From positions 1,426,001 to 1,490,000 of the forward strand of contig JAPEHQ010000004.1 of assembly GCA_027405735.1 (NCBI GenBank): DNA of 64,000 nucleotides, in the 5' to 3' direction. The position numbers were made by a program, and so were the translations under genes. The notes under the pieces are model-generated. The model was given only the letters and a program-made list of their open reading frames with translations. It searched no databases and had not been told where the DNA came from. This stretch comes from Mucor racemosus. Taxonomy: Eukaryota; Mucoromycota; Mucoromycetes; Mucorales; Mucoraceae. Positions 1-12,559 of this stretch are shown in pieces. Each line of letters begins with the position of its first letter. Position 1 is the first letter of the stretch.

Positions 1-1079
1 TTGGTCTTATGGTTGCTTTCTGGGTTGGTGCTGGCACTACTCATATCACAGGTCAAGCTTCATGGAGAATCCCTCTTGGTATACAAATTGGTCCTGGTAT
101 TGTCCTATTAATTGGTGCCATGTTTTTGCCTTACTCTCCTCGCTGGTTGCTCATGAAGGGTCGCAATGCCGAAGCTCTTGCTGTATTGGCAAAATTGAAT
201 TCCGCTGGTGATGAAACTGCTCCTAATGTCGTTGCCGAATATGAAGAAATTATTGCTCAAATTGAACTCGAAAAATCTGTTGCTGTTGGTAGCTATTTGG
301 AACTCTTCCAGGGTAAGCTTCGTCGCAGAATGATCCTCGGTATCTTGGTTCAAGTTTTTCAACAATTCACTGGTATTAACTCCATCATGTATTACGCTCC
401 TCAAGTCTTTGAACAAAGTGGGATCTCCGCTACATCTTCTGCGTTGATTGCCTCTGGTGTAGATGGTGTACTCAATGTATTAGCTACCATCCCTGCTGTT
501 CTTTTCATTGATCGCCTGGGCCGTCGTTCCATTATGATTTCTGGTGCTATTTTTATGGGTGTCTCCATGATTCTTTGTGGTATTGTCATGGGTGCTGTTG
601 GTAAAGTCTCTATCGACGCTGATACTGGTTCAAAGACTGTCGATATGTCTGGTAATATCCACGCCTCTTACTTTTGTATTGTTATGATTTACTTTTTTGT
701 TGCTGGTTTCGCTTACTCTTGGGGTCCTGTTGGTTGGATTTACCCAGCCGAGATTTACCCTCTTAGTGTGCGTGCAAAGGGTACTTCTATTACCACTGCT
801 GCTAACTGGCTTATGAACTTTGTCATCTCTGAAATCTGTCCCGTCATGTTGGCTAAGATTACATGGGGTACTTACATTTTCTTTGGTTGCTGTTGTGCTG
901 CTATGGCAACCACTGTCTACTTCTTCTTCCCTGAGACTAAGGGCAAATCTTTGGAAGAAATGGATATTGTCTTTGAAGGCAGCATTCTTTGTTTCAGACA
1001 AAACAGCAAGGCTATCACTCAAAATAAAGAGGAATTGGATAGCTTTTCCTCAGGAGATGAAAAGAAGGAAACTTTCTAA
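1..1079 (+). CDS. MFS sugar (hexose-type) transporter, 5' partial
   Basis: This is the C-terminal two thirds of a sugar transporter of the major facilitator superfamily, expected in the plasma membrane and moving hexoses, probably with protons. The open frame runs in from the left edge (codons in phase with position 3), so the first ATG at 9 is internal and the N-terminal helices lie outside the window. Visible family signatures in order are PYSPRWLL before the central loop, QQFTGINSIMYYAP in helix 7, DRLGRRS, GPVGWIYPAEIYPLSVRAKG and the closing PETKGKSLEEMD. A short charged tail ends at the TAA at 1077-1079. No intron is seen in this part. It converges on the pseudouridine synthase at 1224. 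The family is secure; the exact substrate cannot be read from sequence. Confidence 0.93.
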   Translation, partial: GLMVAFWVGAGTTHITGQASWRIPLGIQIGPGIVLLIGAMFLPYSPRWLLMKGRNAEALAVLAKLNSAGDETAPNVVAEYEEIIAQIELEKSVAVGSYLELFQGKLRRRMILGILVQVFQQFTGINSIMYYAPQVFEQSGISATSSALIASGVDGVLNVLATIPAVLFIDRLGRRSIMISGAIFMGVSMILCGIVMGAVGKVSIDADTGSKTVDMSGNIHASYFCIVMIYFFVAGFAYSWGPVGWIYPAEIYPLSVRAKGTSITTAANWLMNFVISEICPVMLAKITWGTYIFFGCCCAAMATTVYFFFPETKGKSLEEMDIVFEGSILCFRQNSKAITQNKEELDSFSSGDEKKETF

Positions 1080-1223
1080 ATCACCCTTTTATTACAATTG
1101 AGCTATTTAATTTTATGAAACTCTTTTTTTTTTTTCTCGGTCATATTTATTAACGTATTTTTACCCAATTTTTTATATATAATATCTATCAATAATAAAG
1201 CTCTAATCAATTTTAAAGTGTTC

Positions 1224-2034
1224 TTAAATAATAAGTTCAGTAAAAGGATCATTTGCTACCACTTTTAATTCATCTTTTCCCGGTAAAGGAAGAATAATTT
1301 GATGAGCATGCAACATCATACGAAATGTATCAGTATATTCAACTTCATAGTTGAAATCGCCTACAATTGGATGACCAATATACTTTAAATGTAGTCTTAA
1401 TTGATGTCTTCTTCCTGAAATAGGCGATAAAGCCACTTTAGTTACCGGGATAACCTTTTCTAAACCGGTTTTTTCTTCTTTGAATTTGTAATGTCCTCGT
1501 TGCAAGACTTGAATTTTTGTTTGTGCAGGTTTTCCTGTTGCTACAATAGTCATTCTAAAATTATGGTTGGGATCATCGTCTATAGGTTGATCTACAAAAT
1601 ATCTTTTTTGTGTTTTTAAATATTTTTTTTGATGTATACATGTAGTATTATTTACTCGTCTTCTTTTACATGGCCATTAACTAATGCCAAGTATGTTTTC
1701 CTGACTGTGCGACCTCTAAACAGTTTACTAGCTGCCGCTGCTGCTTTCTTGTTTAATGCCAATACGAATACCCCCGAGGTTGCATAATCAAGTTGGTGCA
1801 CATTGCGGAACTTGTCAATTTCAGGAAATTGCTTTTTTAATAAACTTTCGACTTTTTTGTTTCATTTATATAATTACGCGACAATTAGTAGAATAACTAT
1901 AGTATTTAGCATGTATCACTTATACCTGATGGATCAGTTGCATTGGCGTAATTTTGAATTCTGCAATCATACGGTTTGTCAATAATAAACCAATCTTCAT
2001 CACGGTGAATCACTTTGATTGTGAAGTCTTTCAT
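1224..2034 (-). CDS. RluA-family RNA pseudouridine synthase (3 exons)
   Basis: Isomerises uridine to pseudouridine in RNA; whether tRNA, rRNA or a mitochondrial RNA is not clear. Exons are 2034-1926, 1851-1656 and 1602-1224, with introns of 74 and 53 bases whose phases agree, giving 227 aa. The start is the first in-frame ATG (reads MKDFTIKVIHRDEDWFIID). Family landmarks are the DKPYDCRIQ strand, the catalytic-aspartate motif HQLDYATSG (usually HRLDxxTSG; here Q replaces R), RTVRKTYLALVNG, the GRRHQLRLH motif and HPIVGDFNY. No S4 domain is seen at the short N terminus. It is shorter than many fungal relatives and resembles the RPUSD1 type. The Q for R change beside the catalytic D is worth noting, but the D itself is present. 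Confidence 0.85.
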
Positions 2035-2084
2035 TGTTTATAATAATTGTTTATAAAGAAAGGAGTTTGTACTTCCTCCAGTAA

Positions 2085-4100
2085 AATTTGAATTTTCAGA
2101 GCTTTCAATCTTCAAAATCGGAGCGTGCCCTCTTGTCTATAACTAAGCTTATCCTAAACACTCTTTAAGATATGCCTTGAATATTGTTAAATATATATGA
2201 CTTGATCGAATTATGCTACTTATTCCAAAATTTATTTTATATCCCATAAAAGGCTTAAAAACACGTAAAATCCACTACTTTTTCCTTGAAAACTGGGTCT
2301 CACTTTTTATCCCTGTCCAACTTTTTTTCCCACTAAATAACATCAAGAAAAAATTATATGCCAATATACCTGAGATGTCCACCTTTAATTCAAAATCAAG
2401 TATCCGGAAATATACTATTTTTTACAATTGGTATTAATTTTTCAGTGCTAATGTTTCAGATTTTTACGCGTATTTTACTGCAAAAGAATCGAAAACTTTG
2501 AAGCTTCATATCTCTACAAAACATTAAGCTATACTAACACTTTTTAATAATAAAATTTACTTGTTTTGATGTGTTCTATAACATATGTAAATATAAAAAA
2601 ATTCTGAGCACTTTTATTTTTTTTTCATTTTTTTGGGCATTTCTATAGTAGGTTTCAAAATATTGGTTAAATTGAGCAACACTTTTTTTGCATTCATGTC
2701 ATGAAGCTCGTTAAGCTCTCTCAGACCTAATTTAGATTTTTTCAAAATATTAATTTTTTGTGGAGATATCCTTAAAAATGTGTACAAAAAGGTACGTCTA
2801 TTTCTGGCCCCCATTTTCCCCTTATATACCCTCATCCCAAATTCTGAAGCCGAAAAAAATTTGGACAAAAATCTTGTTTTCTCTACGAAAAATGTAGCTA
2901 AAACGTTAAATAATAGCTCGGTCGATAGATAATGTTTTTGTGCATTATTGCCGTTTATTATATTTTAAATATGCTTATGAAAAGTGTTCTGTATCTTCAA
3001 AAAACCTCCAAAAGTTCAATTGCATTTTGTGCAAAATTTTATGTGCAACATTTTTTCAAATTTTATATAGATAAATGCAGAATTTAAAACTGTACAAAAA
3101 CCATTTAATACGCTAGGTCTACTTACTTTGCAGTTCATGAGCATTTAAACAATTTTGTTTTTTGGATCATTTTTCGTCATTTTTAAAAATAAATTTTGGA
3201 ATCCCGTTATGATAGGTTTTAAACTGTAATAAGAACTATTCTTTTGATTATTTCGACGAAAAATCAATATTTTTTATTGAAACAAACAATGCAGAGTAAA
3301 GTGGAGTGGGATCTATCGTATTTGAAGATTTTACATTATCTGACTCAATATTGGGCGAGAATATTCGAAACCCATTTAATAACCATCTGAAACCTACATT
3401 TTACAACCGTAAGAAATCAATAACAGAAGCCTTATCTCAGCAAATTTTGATCCTAATAACTTCCAACTTTACATGGGAGCAGAGACACATCTTTTACATG
3501 CGGAGAATCTCAAAGGGCAACGTCCACAACCTATTGTGTGTTGAGAAAACCATCGCCAAATGTACCTATTGCTTACTGCGAATTTTTAATGAAAGCAATT
3601 TAAATACGATCTCTACTATGAATTTTAAAGTTGCACTTAATACACAGTAAATGTACAAAGAGCATACTTTGATTTTATTAGTTAACAGTTGTTTTTGAAG
3701 GATTTTTGGACGCTTTTTTTTTTTGGAAAAAAAAAAGTCTTCTGCTTGAAAGAAATTTAGTAACAGGAAAAATGCTTGAAATAAATGAATATTGATCCAA
3801 ATGGGCTGCAAGTTTCCAAACAATATATACTAAAGATATAAAAGTATCCAGTGATATAGTTTTAACATCCCCTTGATTTACTGGTTAACTCGTAAGAATC
3901 AAGTTCCCACTTTTCCCTAACAGGTTTTATGGATCAGCAGGCCATTTAAATTAAAAATGGCGCTAAATCAGTCAAAATCACCATATATGGCAATGGCAAC
4001 TACCTAAATTAATAAGTAATCGTCTTCTTCATGAATAACCAAAGCTTTAATGCAGCATGTTTTATCTTCATTTTCAATAAAAAAAACTTTGGATTTCAAT
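2085..4100 (+). repeat. R1 dispersed repeat, copy 1
   Basis: This AT-rich non-coding stretch matches the R1 copies near 14.2, 28.5-30.8 (reverse), 39.3, 50.9 and 61.4 kb (reverse). Shared landmarks are a start near 'cggagcgtgccctc', the block 'ttgaaaactgggtctcac', the block 'gtggagatatcc' and the block 'cgcgtattttactgc'. The downstream part (3300-4100) matches 52.5-53.7 kb but lacks a stretch present there. I see no terminal inverted repeats, LTRs or enzyme domain, so its class is unknown. A short ORF on the opposite strand (2614-2868) is conserved between copies and is discussed in the findings. Confidence 0.8.
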
Positions 4101-4535
4101 TATCGATTTAAATAACTATACGCAAAAAACATTCTAGAAAATCATAAACCATTGTTCCTTGAATGAGGTGTTTAATTAAAATCCTGCAGTTAATGGTCGA
4201 ATTCATTTTTTGGATAAATGATATCAGGATGGTCAATTGTGCAAACCTCTTCAAAAACCTCAATATATATATATCAATATAGTTTGGAAGGTATTAGCTG
4301 CATAAACAGAAATTGAAAACTCCTTTGTTGTTATATTTAAAGGTCTAAAACATACAGTATGTAGTCCATCATTTTATTAAATCGCAGCGTCAAATTTTCC
4401 CTATTGTTGCATGTTTGGAGAATACCCGGCTTCAAATCACATCGATACTGTATATGCTATGCATCAAATCGTTAATGAACAATAATGAGAAGAAAAAGAA
4501 ACAGTTTTATTAATTAATTAAACAATAAAATCAAT
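4101..4535. other. Intergenic, nothing recognised
   Basis: AT-rich spacer between R1 copy 1 and the 3' end of the ENTH gene. A short (TA)n run lies near 4264-4280. No ORF, tRNA or clear repeat was seen. The last part should hold the 3' UTR of the minus-strand ENTH gene. Confidence 0.5.
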
Positions 4536-6522
4536 TTAAAGCAATAAATCATCAAATACGGACGATTGTTTAGCAGGTTGTTGCTGCTGTTGTTGTTGCT
4601 GTTGTTGAGGTTGAGAAGTATTAGCAGTAGCCCAATTATTCCAACCAGCGTTTACGCTATTATTCTTTAATGCGTTCATTGAAGGACCTTGAGCAGGTTT
4701 AGCAGGTGCAGCTTTACTTCCCAAAGAATCCAAACTAAGAGAAATGGAAGCTTGAGACCAAATGCCACCCATCGGGGTATTATCAGTTGAAGATTGTTGT
4801 TGTTGCTTTTGTTGTTGTTGTTGCATAACTGGTGTATGATTACCTCCAGCGTTTGTAAGATTCATGGGTTGAAGTGCAGGAGAAGATGCAGAACTATTGC
4901 TAGCAACAAGTGTATCAAAAGAAATACCTTGAGATAACATTAAATTGTGTGGTTGTGTTTGCTGTTGTTGAGGAACCACAGGAGATGATGTGGAAGAAGA
5001 AGTAAATGTGTTGTCATCTCCAAGAAGATCAAAAATGTCATTCGATTTTTTGGCAGGAGTGGAATGAGCAGGTTTTTGAAGGGGTGCTGCCGACCTTGTT
5101 TGCTGTGTAGGTGCGCTTTGAAAATCATCAAAATCATCTGTTTTGTTGCTTTTTTTTTAGTTTTCTTACACATTACAAAATATCAATAAATATATAGTTT
5201 TACCATCTCCTTCAGCGAAATCTCCCCAATCATCGTCATTTGCTTTTTTAGTATTAGAAGATGTTGTAGCTACAGGTTCATCAAAATCGAACAAGTTCAT
5301 TTCCTTGGCAGTCTTGGGCTTGGAAATAGATTTAGCATTGGATTCTCTACGAGGAGCAGGTGACGAAGAAAGACTATCTGATTTCTTGCTTCCGCGACGC
5401 TGACTAGAAATAGATGGAGAATCATCATCATCATATCTACCAGGTCTTTCATCATCAAAGAAATCGTTACTATTTCCATAACCGCCATTGCCATAACTAG
5501 TGCTATTATAATCATCACTACCAAATCCTCCTGAACCACTGCCACCACCACCGGATGAATAATTGGAATCACTTCCAAAACCTTCATAACGAGATCCACC
5601 GCCACCCATGCCACTGCTACCAATACCACCGCTACTATATCCACCACCGCTGCCTCCAGAAGAGAACATCATGCCTCCTTCAGAACCTACACCAGTATAC
5701 TTGTTACGATTCTTCTTGGCCTTTTTGCGCTCCGCCTTGATAGTATCAACATCACCCAACAGCTCAGCCAATTCCTTTGCACGATTACGAACTATTTAAA
5801 GAGAAATACAATAAGATTTTGTATTAATATGTTTCAGAAATTTATAGTTTACCATTCATTCCTTGATCTTTGCCCTTTTCGTCTACATAATGAAAGTTTT
5901 TCATCATTTTAATCATTGAAACGTGGGATCTAGCATCATCAACAACTCTTTCAGAACCATTTTTTACAAGATATTCCAACAAGACAAGAGACTAAAATAA
6001 ACTTTTTTCTTAAAAAAAAGAAGGAGGATTTGTATACTATTTTTCTCTAACCTTGTAAATTTGTCTCCACTGTTTAGCTTCCTTTTCTGTGAAACGCTTA
6101 TAAATTGTAGGCATAATTTCATTGAAATATTGACTGGTAAAAGTATGAGATATGCAAAGTATTGTAGAGGCTTTTTGTATATATACGTACTAGTTGAAAG
6201 TAGCTTGTGCAATTTCTTGCATTACAGTACTGGAAGCCCCCCAAGCCTCGTTGTTTGTTGCATCGTGAACCTTGGCTTCCATTTCTGTATAGTTTAAAAC
6301 TACATTTTTACTAGGACAAAAAGCATTAAATTTTTTCCAATAGCACTTGAAGTGAAATAGAAACTTACACTTTATTTATGACATCCTATAGTAAAATAGA
6401 AGAAGAAAAAACAAGAAAATTGAATACAAAACAGTATGAGAGATTACCAAAAACATATAAATACATACTCTGACTTCCCACATATCAGGAATTGCCAAAT
6501 TCAAATTGGAAAATGTATTCAT
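4536..6522 (-). CDS. ENTH-domain clathrin adaptor, epsinR/Ent3 type (7 exons)
   Basis: Adaptor that binds phosphoinositides through an N-terminal ENTH domain and links clathrin and AP-1/GGA ears at the trans-Golgi network and endosomes. Exons are 6522-6469, 6385-6369, 6310-6191, 6133-6052, 5991-5853, 5791-5204 and 5137-4536; all phases agree and give 533 aa. The second exon is only 17 bases. The ENTH domain covers about residues 12-170: MWEVR, NYTEMEAKVHDATNNEAWG, LVKNGSERVVDDAR, NFHYVDEKGKDQGMNVR, KKAKKNRNKYTGVG. A Gly/Ser-rich linker follows at about 172-235. Acidic DF motifs (WGDFAEGD and DDFDDFQ, near 322-340) fit gamma-ear ligands. The C-terminal third is rich in Gln, Asn, Ser and Pro, with poly-Q runs. 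The human relative is CLINT1; the yeast relatives are Ent3/Ent5. Confidence 0.9.
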
Positions 6523-8200
6523 CTTTCTTTCTTTTTTATGTAGTTTAAAAAGACAAGAAGAAAGAGAACTGCAATTTTAGTAGTAAATAAAAAATGAAAA
6601 TATGTTGTTTTGTTTGGCATGAGAATTTGAAGCGACGACAAGCTGCACGCACGTTTTTTGATCATTACATACAGTCCCCAACCCCCTTGGTAGGACATTG
6701 TGCGTCCATCAATCATTCCCGGAGTTTAAGAATCTGAAAATATGGCAGTGGTTTGATAAGGATTTCGCAAGGTAAAGCGTACGCAAGTTCAAAGAAAAAA
6801 AACTGTCAATAAAGTTTAAAAATAGTTGACAACATTTCATAACCTAAAAAATCTGCAAAACTGTTATTGAATATTGATCAATAATTCTTTAAGATTACTA
6901 TGTGAAACATGCCAAAACCTGGCAAATATAAAAACAAAACCTTTATAATGCATACATTGTCAGTCTATTAGCTACAACCATGTAGAAAAAAGCAGGCATT
7001 GGATTGAATAAAGCTATATAAACCGAGTTGAGATGCGTTTTTGCATTCATTTCATTAATAATGGTTTGAAAAATGATCATACACCACCAAACGGAGTTTA
7101 AAATTCCTACTGTACTTTTAGGTATAAAATCCTTGATGCAACTCGAGAAAAAAAGTGTCTTCTTTTATGATTTAATGAAAAATAGCTTTTTTTCTGATGA
7201 AACTACAACAGGAAATAGGTGTTTATCAAAGACAACCCATGTAGAATTTCATTTCTTGGATTTTATAATGCAGCGTTTGAACTGGAAAGCCCAACGACCG
7301 AGAATATTTTTGATTCAAATCGAAAAATCATCGTTTACCAATACCGGAGTTCTTTTGCAGCAATTTAAAAAATGGCATATTGAATGATTTATATGCAACT
7401 TTGGATTCTGAATCTACCTGTATAAAGTTTTCATAATATGCAGTTGACAACTTAGAGATTTTTGGGTTTTCCTATGTTGATAGCGTCATTTTAAACTCTC
7501 AAAATCACAGAAATTCTATAAACATGGTGTTGTCTTTTACCTTGATTAACTTTTGAAATAGGGTCAGGTTCAATTTTAAGTCCTATAATGCTATTTGATG
7601 ATGAAAACAACACTTCACAAAGAAAGAAAGCAAAAGCCATTCATTATTTTACATCGTCGAGCAATCCCAAACTACATTATAACGTTAGACATTTGTAAGC
7701 TCTCCTAGGTAGAGTTATGACTAAGCAATGACCAAGAACTAGCAGGCCATCGTCGCTCCCCGTATATCAAAGTTTACTTACAAATCCCTGTGTGGCAAAA
7801 AAAAAAAAAAAAAGATCAAGAGAAAGAAAAAGATCAAGGAGAAGCAAAAAGAGAGAAAAAGAAATACGTGCGTTGTGTCATTATGTTTTTCTTTTTAGTC
7901 ATTTTAGTAACAGTTTTTTTATTTTGGAGACAAAAAGAGAATCTAATGGTAAATAAAAAGGAAGGCAAGGAGAAATAAGAAGGAAGGTGGTGGGGTTATT
8001 TGATTGAGTATATGTATATATATAAAAGTAAAGTATAATAGTAGAAATAAGAATAATAAGGTAATAAGTGTAATAATAATAAAGGAACGTTTTGCTGCAT
8101 AAAAAATGTTGTAATTTTGTTTGTGTTGCTTCAATAATAGAAGATCAAGCTCTATATGATTTATACATTTCGTAATTGATCTGTAAAACATAAAGGTTGA
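6523..8200. other. Intergenic between two minus-strand genes
   Basis: About 1.7 kb upstream of the ENTH gene and downstream of the SH3-SAM-PH-CH gene. An ORF of 104 codons at 7073-7387 (+) has no recognised features. The sequence around 7400-7780 has a composition similar to the R1 flank and includes the string 'agcaggccat', also found in R1 copy 1 near 3939. An adenine run (about 7797-7812) and a purine-rich stretch follow. Nothing firm can be called. Confidence 0.4.
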
Positions 8201-11200
8201 TTAAAAACTGTCATCTGAAAATGTATGGCGGTTATCCATCATTGCAGAACCTCTCCAACCACTATCTTTACCAATTAATACAGATGTATCTGATTTCTTG
8301 GAAGGTGGCACCAGGTCATTTTTTATAGTTGTAATATTCATGGGATAAGTATGATCTGCCCATGTCTTGATTGCATCCAACATGGTAATGATTTTCTCTT
8401 CATTGCCGCCAAAGACATCTAGAAATATAAAGTTTAATAAAAGCTTATGCATTATAAATTATATATTTACCTTTAATTGTATAACGTCCATCTACTTCAA
8501 CACCTTCTCTTCCCATAAATTTAAATGCTGCGACAATATTATCAAGCATCATAACGCTCATTGATCCACCTTTTTGAGTAGGAGGTCTACGAACTTCCTT
8601 TTGACTGATTGCCTCTAAAAGTTGAATCAAAGTATCGCCATTACGGAAAGCACTAGTCAAATCAATTGCTTTTTTACCAGCAGGAAGATAAGCATTGATC
8701 CAGTTGATATACTGTTCACTAGACCATTCATCACCACTGTTTGAATTGTTGGATATACTTGATGTCACACTAAGAGAACTACTCAATGGCAAACTACGAT
8801 GTTGAGGATCAATCAAATCTTCTTCTTCATCATTCAAGATCATTTGGTGATGAATTTGTTGTAGTTGTTGAGTGGGATAATGACTGGGCAGTTGAGGAAT
8901 TTCTTCCTGGTCTTCCTCCTCTTCTGGCTGTTGTTGATACATTGTAATACCAGATTCACGAGTTTGTCTGAATTGTGGAATAGGTGAATTCTGTTGTTGT
9001 TCAGTATGAATAAAATTGGATTCTCCTTCTTCGTCTTCTTCCAGCATTGACATTTTTGGATCATTGTTGATTTTCAATTGCTTTTGATTTTTATACATAA
9101 TGACGGAGGGAGGTCTTGGCCTCATACGACGAGCAACATCTAGTGAGACAGTAGCGATATGATTGGATGACATTACAGGTGCTACAGTATTATATTTAAT
9201 AAACTCCTGAAAGTATTACAAGAAAAAAAAAAACTAACCTGTGAAATCTCGTGCAATGGTAGTTTTCATCAACATTTTCAACCACACTCGCATTGATTCC
9301 TCGGTATCAGTGTAAAAGAAGAATGTTCTTTCTCTGTCATGTTGGGCTTTAAAACAATATTTTCCAGCATGAATTGATTCATCAACAATAATCTTGTAGC
9401 CTCGTAAATTGATAATGCCTTTCATACGAACATCCTGAACATTAATTGATTTAATAAAGAAAAAAAACACATGTTACACATTCTATTATATTACTTACCT
9501 TGGGACTCTTGAAATAAAATAAATTGGATCCTTTGAGTACAAACCAACGCTTATTCCAAGTTTTGTATTTATCACTTTGCTTATGTAACCATCCTTCATG
9601 TTCAGGTGCTTGGAATGCTTCAGTTGTGGATTGTCTGTTTGCGAGATTTGTAGTGTCGTCAAATGATGATACAGATAATTTGTGTGCATTTGATATTTGC
9701 CTTTTTGTGATGAACATAAAATTAGATTTAGTATGTTTAGCCTTTTGGGCATATTTTACTCCTAAACTACTTACATTGGTTGTCTTGATGACGATAAAGA
9801 AGCTGTTGGTGTATTTAAGGGATGAACATTGGCAGTGGCACTACTATTGTTAGTAGTAGAATGAGTACTAGCAACATCGCTCATAGACATCCAGTCGCTT
9901 TTTATAGGATTAATATTGCTATTGTTATGAATAGATGATGATGTAGTTGTCGTTGTAGTATGAGTGGATGAAATTTGTGATTGAGAAAGTTCTTTATCGA
10001 TACTATCAAATGTTTGTTGACTTTTTTGAGATAATACCCTTCTTGGACTACGGAAGCCTTTTGGATCAGGGCTTAAATCTCTACTTTTGAATGTTCCACC
10101 AGATGAAACTGTATTGAATGTATTTGATCTACTCACACTTGAAGATGACAAACTTTGAGGTGAAATTGGTCTCATTAAATCAGTTGATTTCGATGAAGTT
10201 CCGCCGGGTGGCAAAGGTGCTTTTCTTGGAAATTGATATAATATATCTGATGAAGAATCATTTTGTGAGTTTGACCTTTTAAGGCTATTGATTGATTTTC
10301 TGCTGGTTGGTCTTGAAATGGCACTCGTTGAAACTGATGTATTAGGAGTGGGTTTATTAATCTATTATTGTTAGGAGTTAATTTGGTTTTATTGACAGAA
10401 AATTAGGGGATTACCTCCACAGAAGATTCCTCTTTCAAAGAAGTAATGGCCTGCATAATCTTGTAGCGTTTTCCAAATGTTGTGATTCCCAACTCTTTTA
10501 AAGCATCAATATTAAGGTCCAATAAAATATCACCAGTAATTTCTTGATCTAAATAGACATATGTCAGGTTTTACATTAATATACAAGATATATAATTGAA
10601 CTAACCAATAAAATTTCTCGAAACTGAATCTAATCCAACAGATTTAAGCCAATCTGCAACTTGATCTACATCCCAACTCTCAATTTTAGTAGTGTTGTTG
10701 ATATCATTTAAAGTTATATCAGGTGTAGCTGCAGTTGAAGTGATAGTTGCACTTTGTAATTGAGACAATGCATCGTCAATTTCGTCTTCAATTGTTGATC
10801 CAGATGAACGAGAAGATAAGTGCGGACTAGGCATATACGTATTTGCAGATAATTGAGGCAATGATAGTGGAGATGTCATTGTGGGATGTTGTGGATGTTC
10901 AGGCTCAAATTGATCGGTTTCAGTTGATTGTTGAATAATTGGTTTCTCGGGTGTAGTGTAATTCATTGGAAAGAGACCTGTCTCTCCATTGATATTTCGT
11001 CCCTGATTTATAAAAGTTTTTAGTTTTCTGACTGTATCTTTTTTATACAAGCTCCTTCAAAAAATGAGAAAAACTTGATTTCTTTAATTTGCTTACCTGC
11101 CACCACCCGTCAAGATATTTCTCGTCTTTTTCTAATACAGTAATAGGTTCTCCAATAAGAAAATTGATTTCGTCTTCATTTTCTGCTTCAAAATTATGAA

Positions 11201-11225
11201 TTGCGTAGACAATCATGTTGGTCAT
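8201..11225 (-). CDS. SH3-SAM-PH-CH scaffold, Boi/Pob1-like polarity protein (8 exons)
   Basis: Probably a cell-polarity scaffold at sites of growth, by analogy with budding-yeast Boi1/Boi2 and fission-yeast Pob1, which link Cdc42/Rho signalling, formins and exocytosis. Exons are 11225-11097, 11002-10606, 10548-10415, 10361-9775, 9700-9499, 9434-9239, 9181-8471 and 8418-8201; phases agree and give 857 aa. Domains: SH3 at about 3-58 (ends GRNINGETGLFPMNY), SAM at about 150-218 (SWDVDQVADWLKSVGL), Ser/Thr-rich linker, PH at about 445-548 (GWLHKQSDKYKTWNKRWFVL), acidic Gln-rich linker, then a calponin-homology-like domain at about 690-815 (YINWINAYLPAGKKAIDL). Boi1 and Pob1 as I know them end after PH, so the CH domain is an added actin-related module. 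It is the longest gene on this strand here. Confidence 0.88.
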
Positions 11226-12400
11226 ATTTTATTGTATGGTAAATATACGGCGAATCAAATGTTGAATATATAGTAAGAAGAAAAAAAAAAGGAGAGTGAG
11301 GAAGAGGAAAGAAAAAAAGCCTTTTTTTTTTTTTGGGAGAAACAGAAAAAAAAAAGAGAGGGGGGAAGAAACAGAGGAAAAAGGAAAGTAAAAAGATGAA
11401 GAGGAAAAAGAGAGAGAGAGAGAGAGAGAGAGGGGATATTATTAACTTTACTACAGTCTGTCTTTTGGCGGAGTACCTCGGTGTCACCACACAAACAGAA
11501 CTAAATAATATATGATTTGTTAAATGTGTGTAACAGTGCATTCATTAACTTTTTTATTTCTCTTCTTCCAAGAAGCACTCTATATGTCTGCAACTTGCCT
11601 TAAATGAAGATACGACAGCGTAATTTTTCATTAAAACTACACATGTATTTTACGAACCACTCCGACATCCGTCGTCATTAACATTTACCAAGTTTATCAA
11701 TGCAGGCTAAAAAAGAGAAGCTTGTCATTAAGGGGTGAATGTATTATATATATTAATTAATATATACCTATGAAAAAATGTTGTTATATATTCGTAATGT
11801 TACAATTTGCGCATGCTAAATGCACATTCAAACATGGAAGTTTTTCTACAAATCACAAAGTATATTATGTCCTTTTTTTCTGCATGAAAAACTGATTTCC
11901 CGGTTTTTTATGATTTTTATCATATAGAAACAATATAATTTAACAAATACTCTTGTAATCTATAGACTCTTTAGAAATATATCTCTGTGATCAGTTTATG
12001 TCATGATATTTTATTGTAACATGAATGTAATCCTCGATAAATATCTATATAAAATTGCTAATCATATACATCTAAAACACATCTGTCGCCATGTATGACG
12101 AAAAAAGTATAATTTACATTTGCCCCATCTTAAAGTTACAAGATGTCTCGCCCTAGAGCTTCTATCGTTACTTCTTGGCTGTATATATATTATATTTTTT
12201 ATAACCCTCAGTTCTGGCAGTTTATTGAATTTCACATGTGACAAATTTCCAAATTGTATCTAGTAGTCTTTCTTATTTACTTGAAATCTATAAAAAGAAG
12301 AATCCTAATGTTCGAGAATATAAATCATATTGTCTTTGATTATTCAATTGACTATTTAACATAAACATACAATTGTAGTAGAAGCTTTTATTCTTATCGG
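11226..12400. other. Upstream region of the SH3-SAM-PH-CH gene
   Basis: Promoter-side spacer. It holds purine-rich, strongly strand-biased DNA at 11278-11434, including an (AG)n microsatellite at about 11409-11431. On the coding strand of the gene this is a pyrimidine-rich leader. From 11540 to 12400 there is plain AT-rich DNA with no ORF or repeat that I could place. Confidence 0.5.
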
Positions 12401-12559
12401 TGGATAGTCAAACAGCATCTGGAAAATCTGGTGTTTAAATTATATTGGAATACGATGAGATGAATTCTCTTGATAGATATCTATAATTGGTCTCGGAAAA
12501 AAAATACTGGCACTTGTATATGATATTGCAAAAGGTCCCTGCTCAAAATCTGAATCACA

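Noticed and set aside
3306..3650. 114-codon ORF inside R1 copy 1
   Set aside because: The same region is not open in the other R1 copies, so it is chance openness in a repeat.
5297..5799. Overlapping ORFs in other frames of the ENTH gene
   Set aside because: Shadows caused by the Gly/Ser-rich low-complexity coding sequence.
7073..7387. 104-codon ORF in the 6.5-8.2 kb spacer
   Set aside because: No domain or repeat support, and the composition is similar to the surrounding non-coding DNA.
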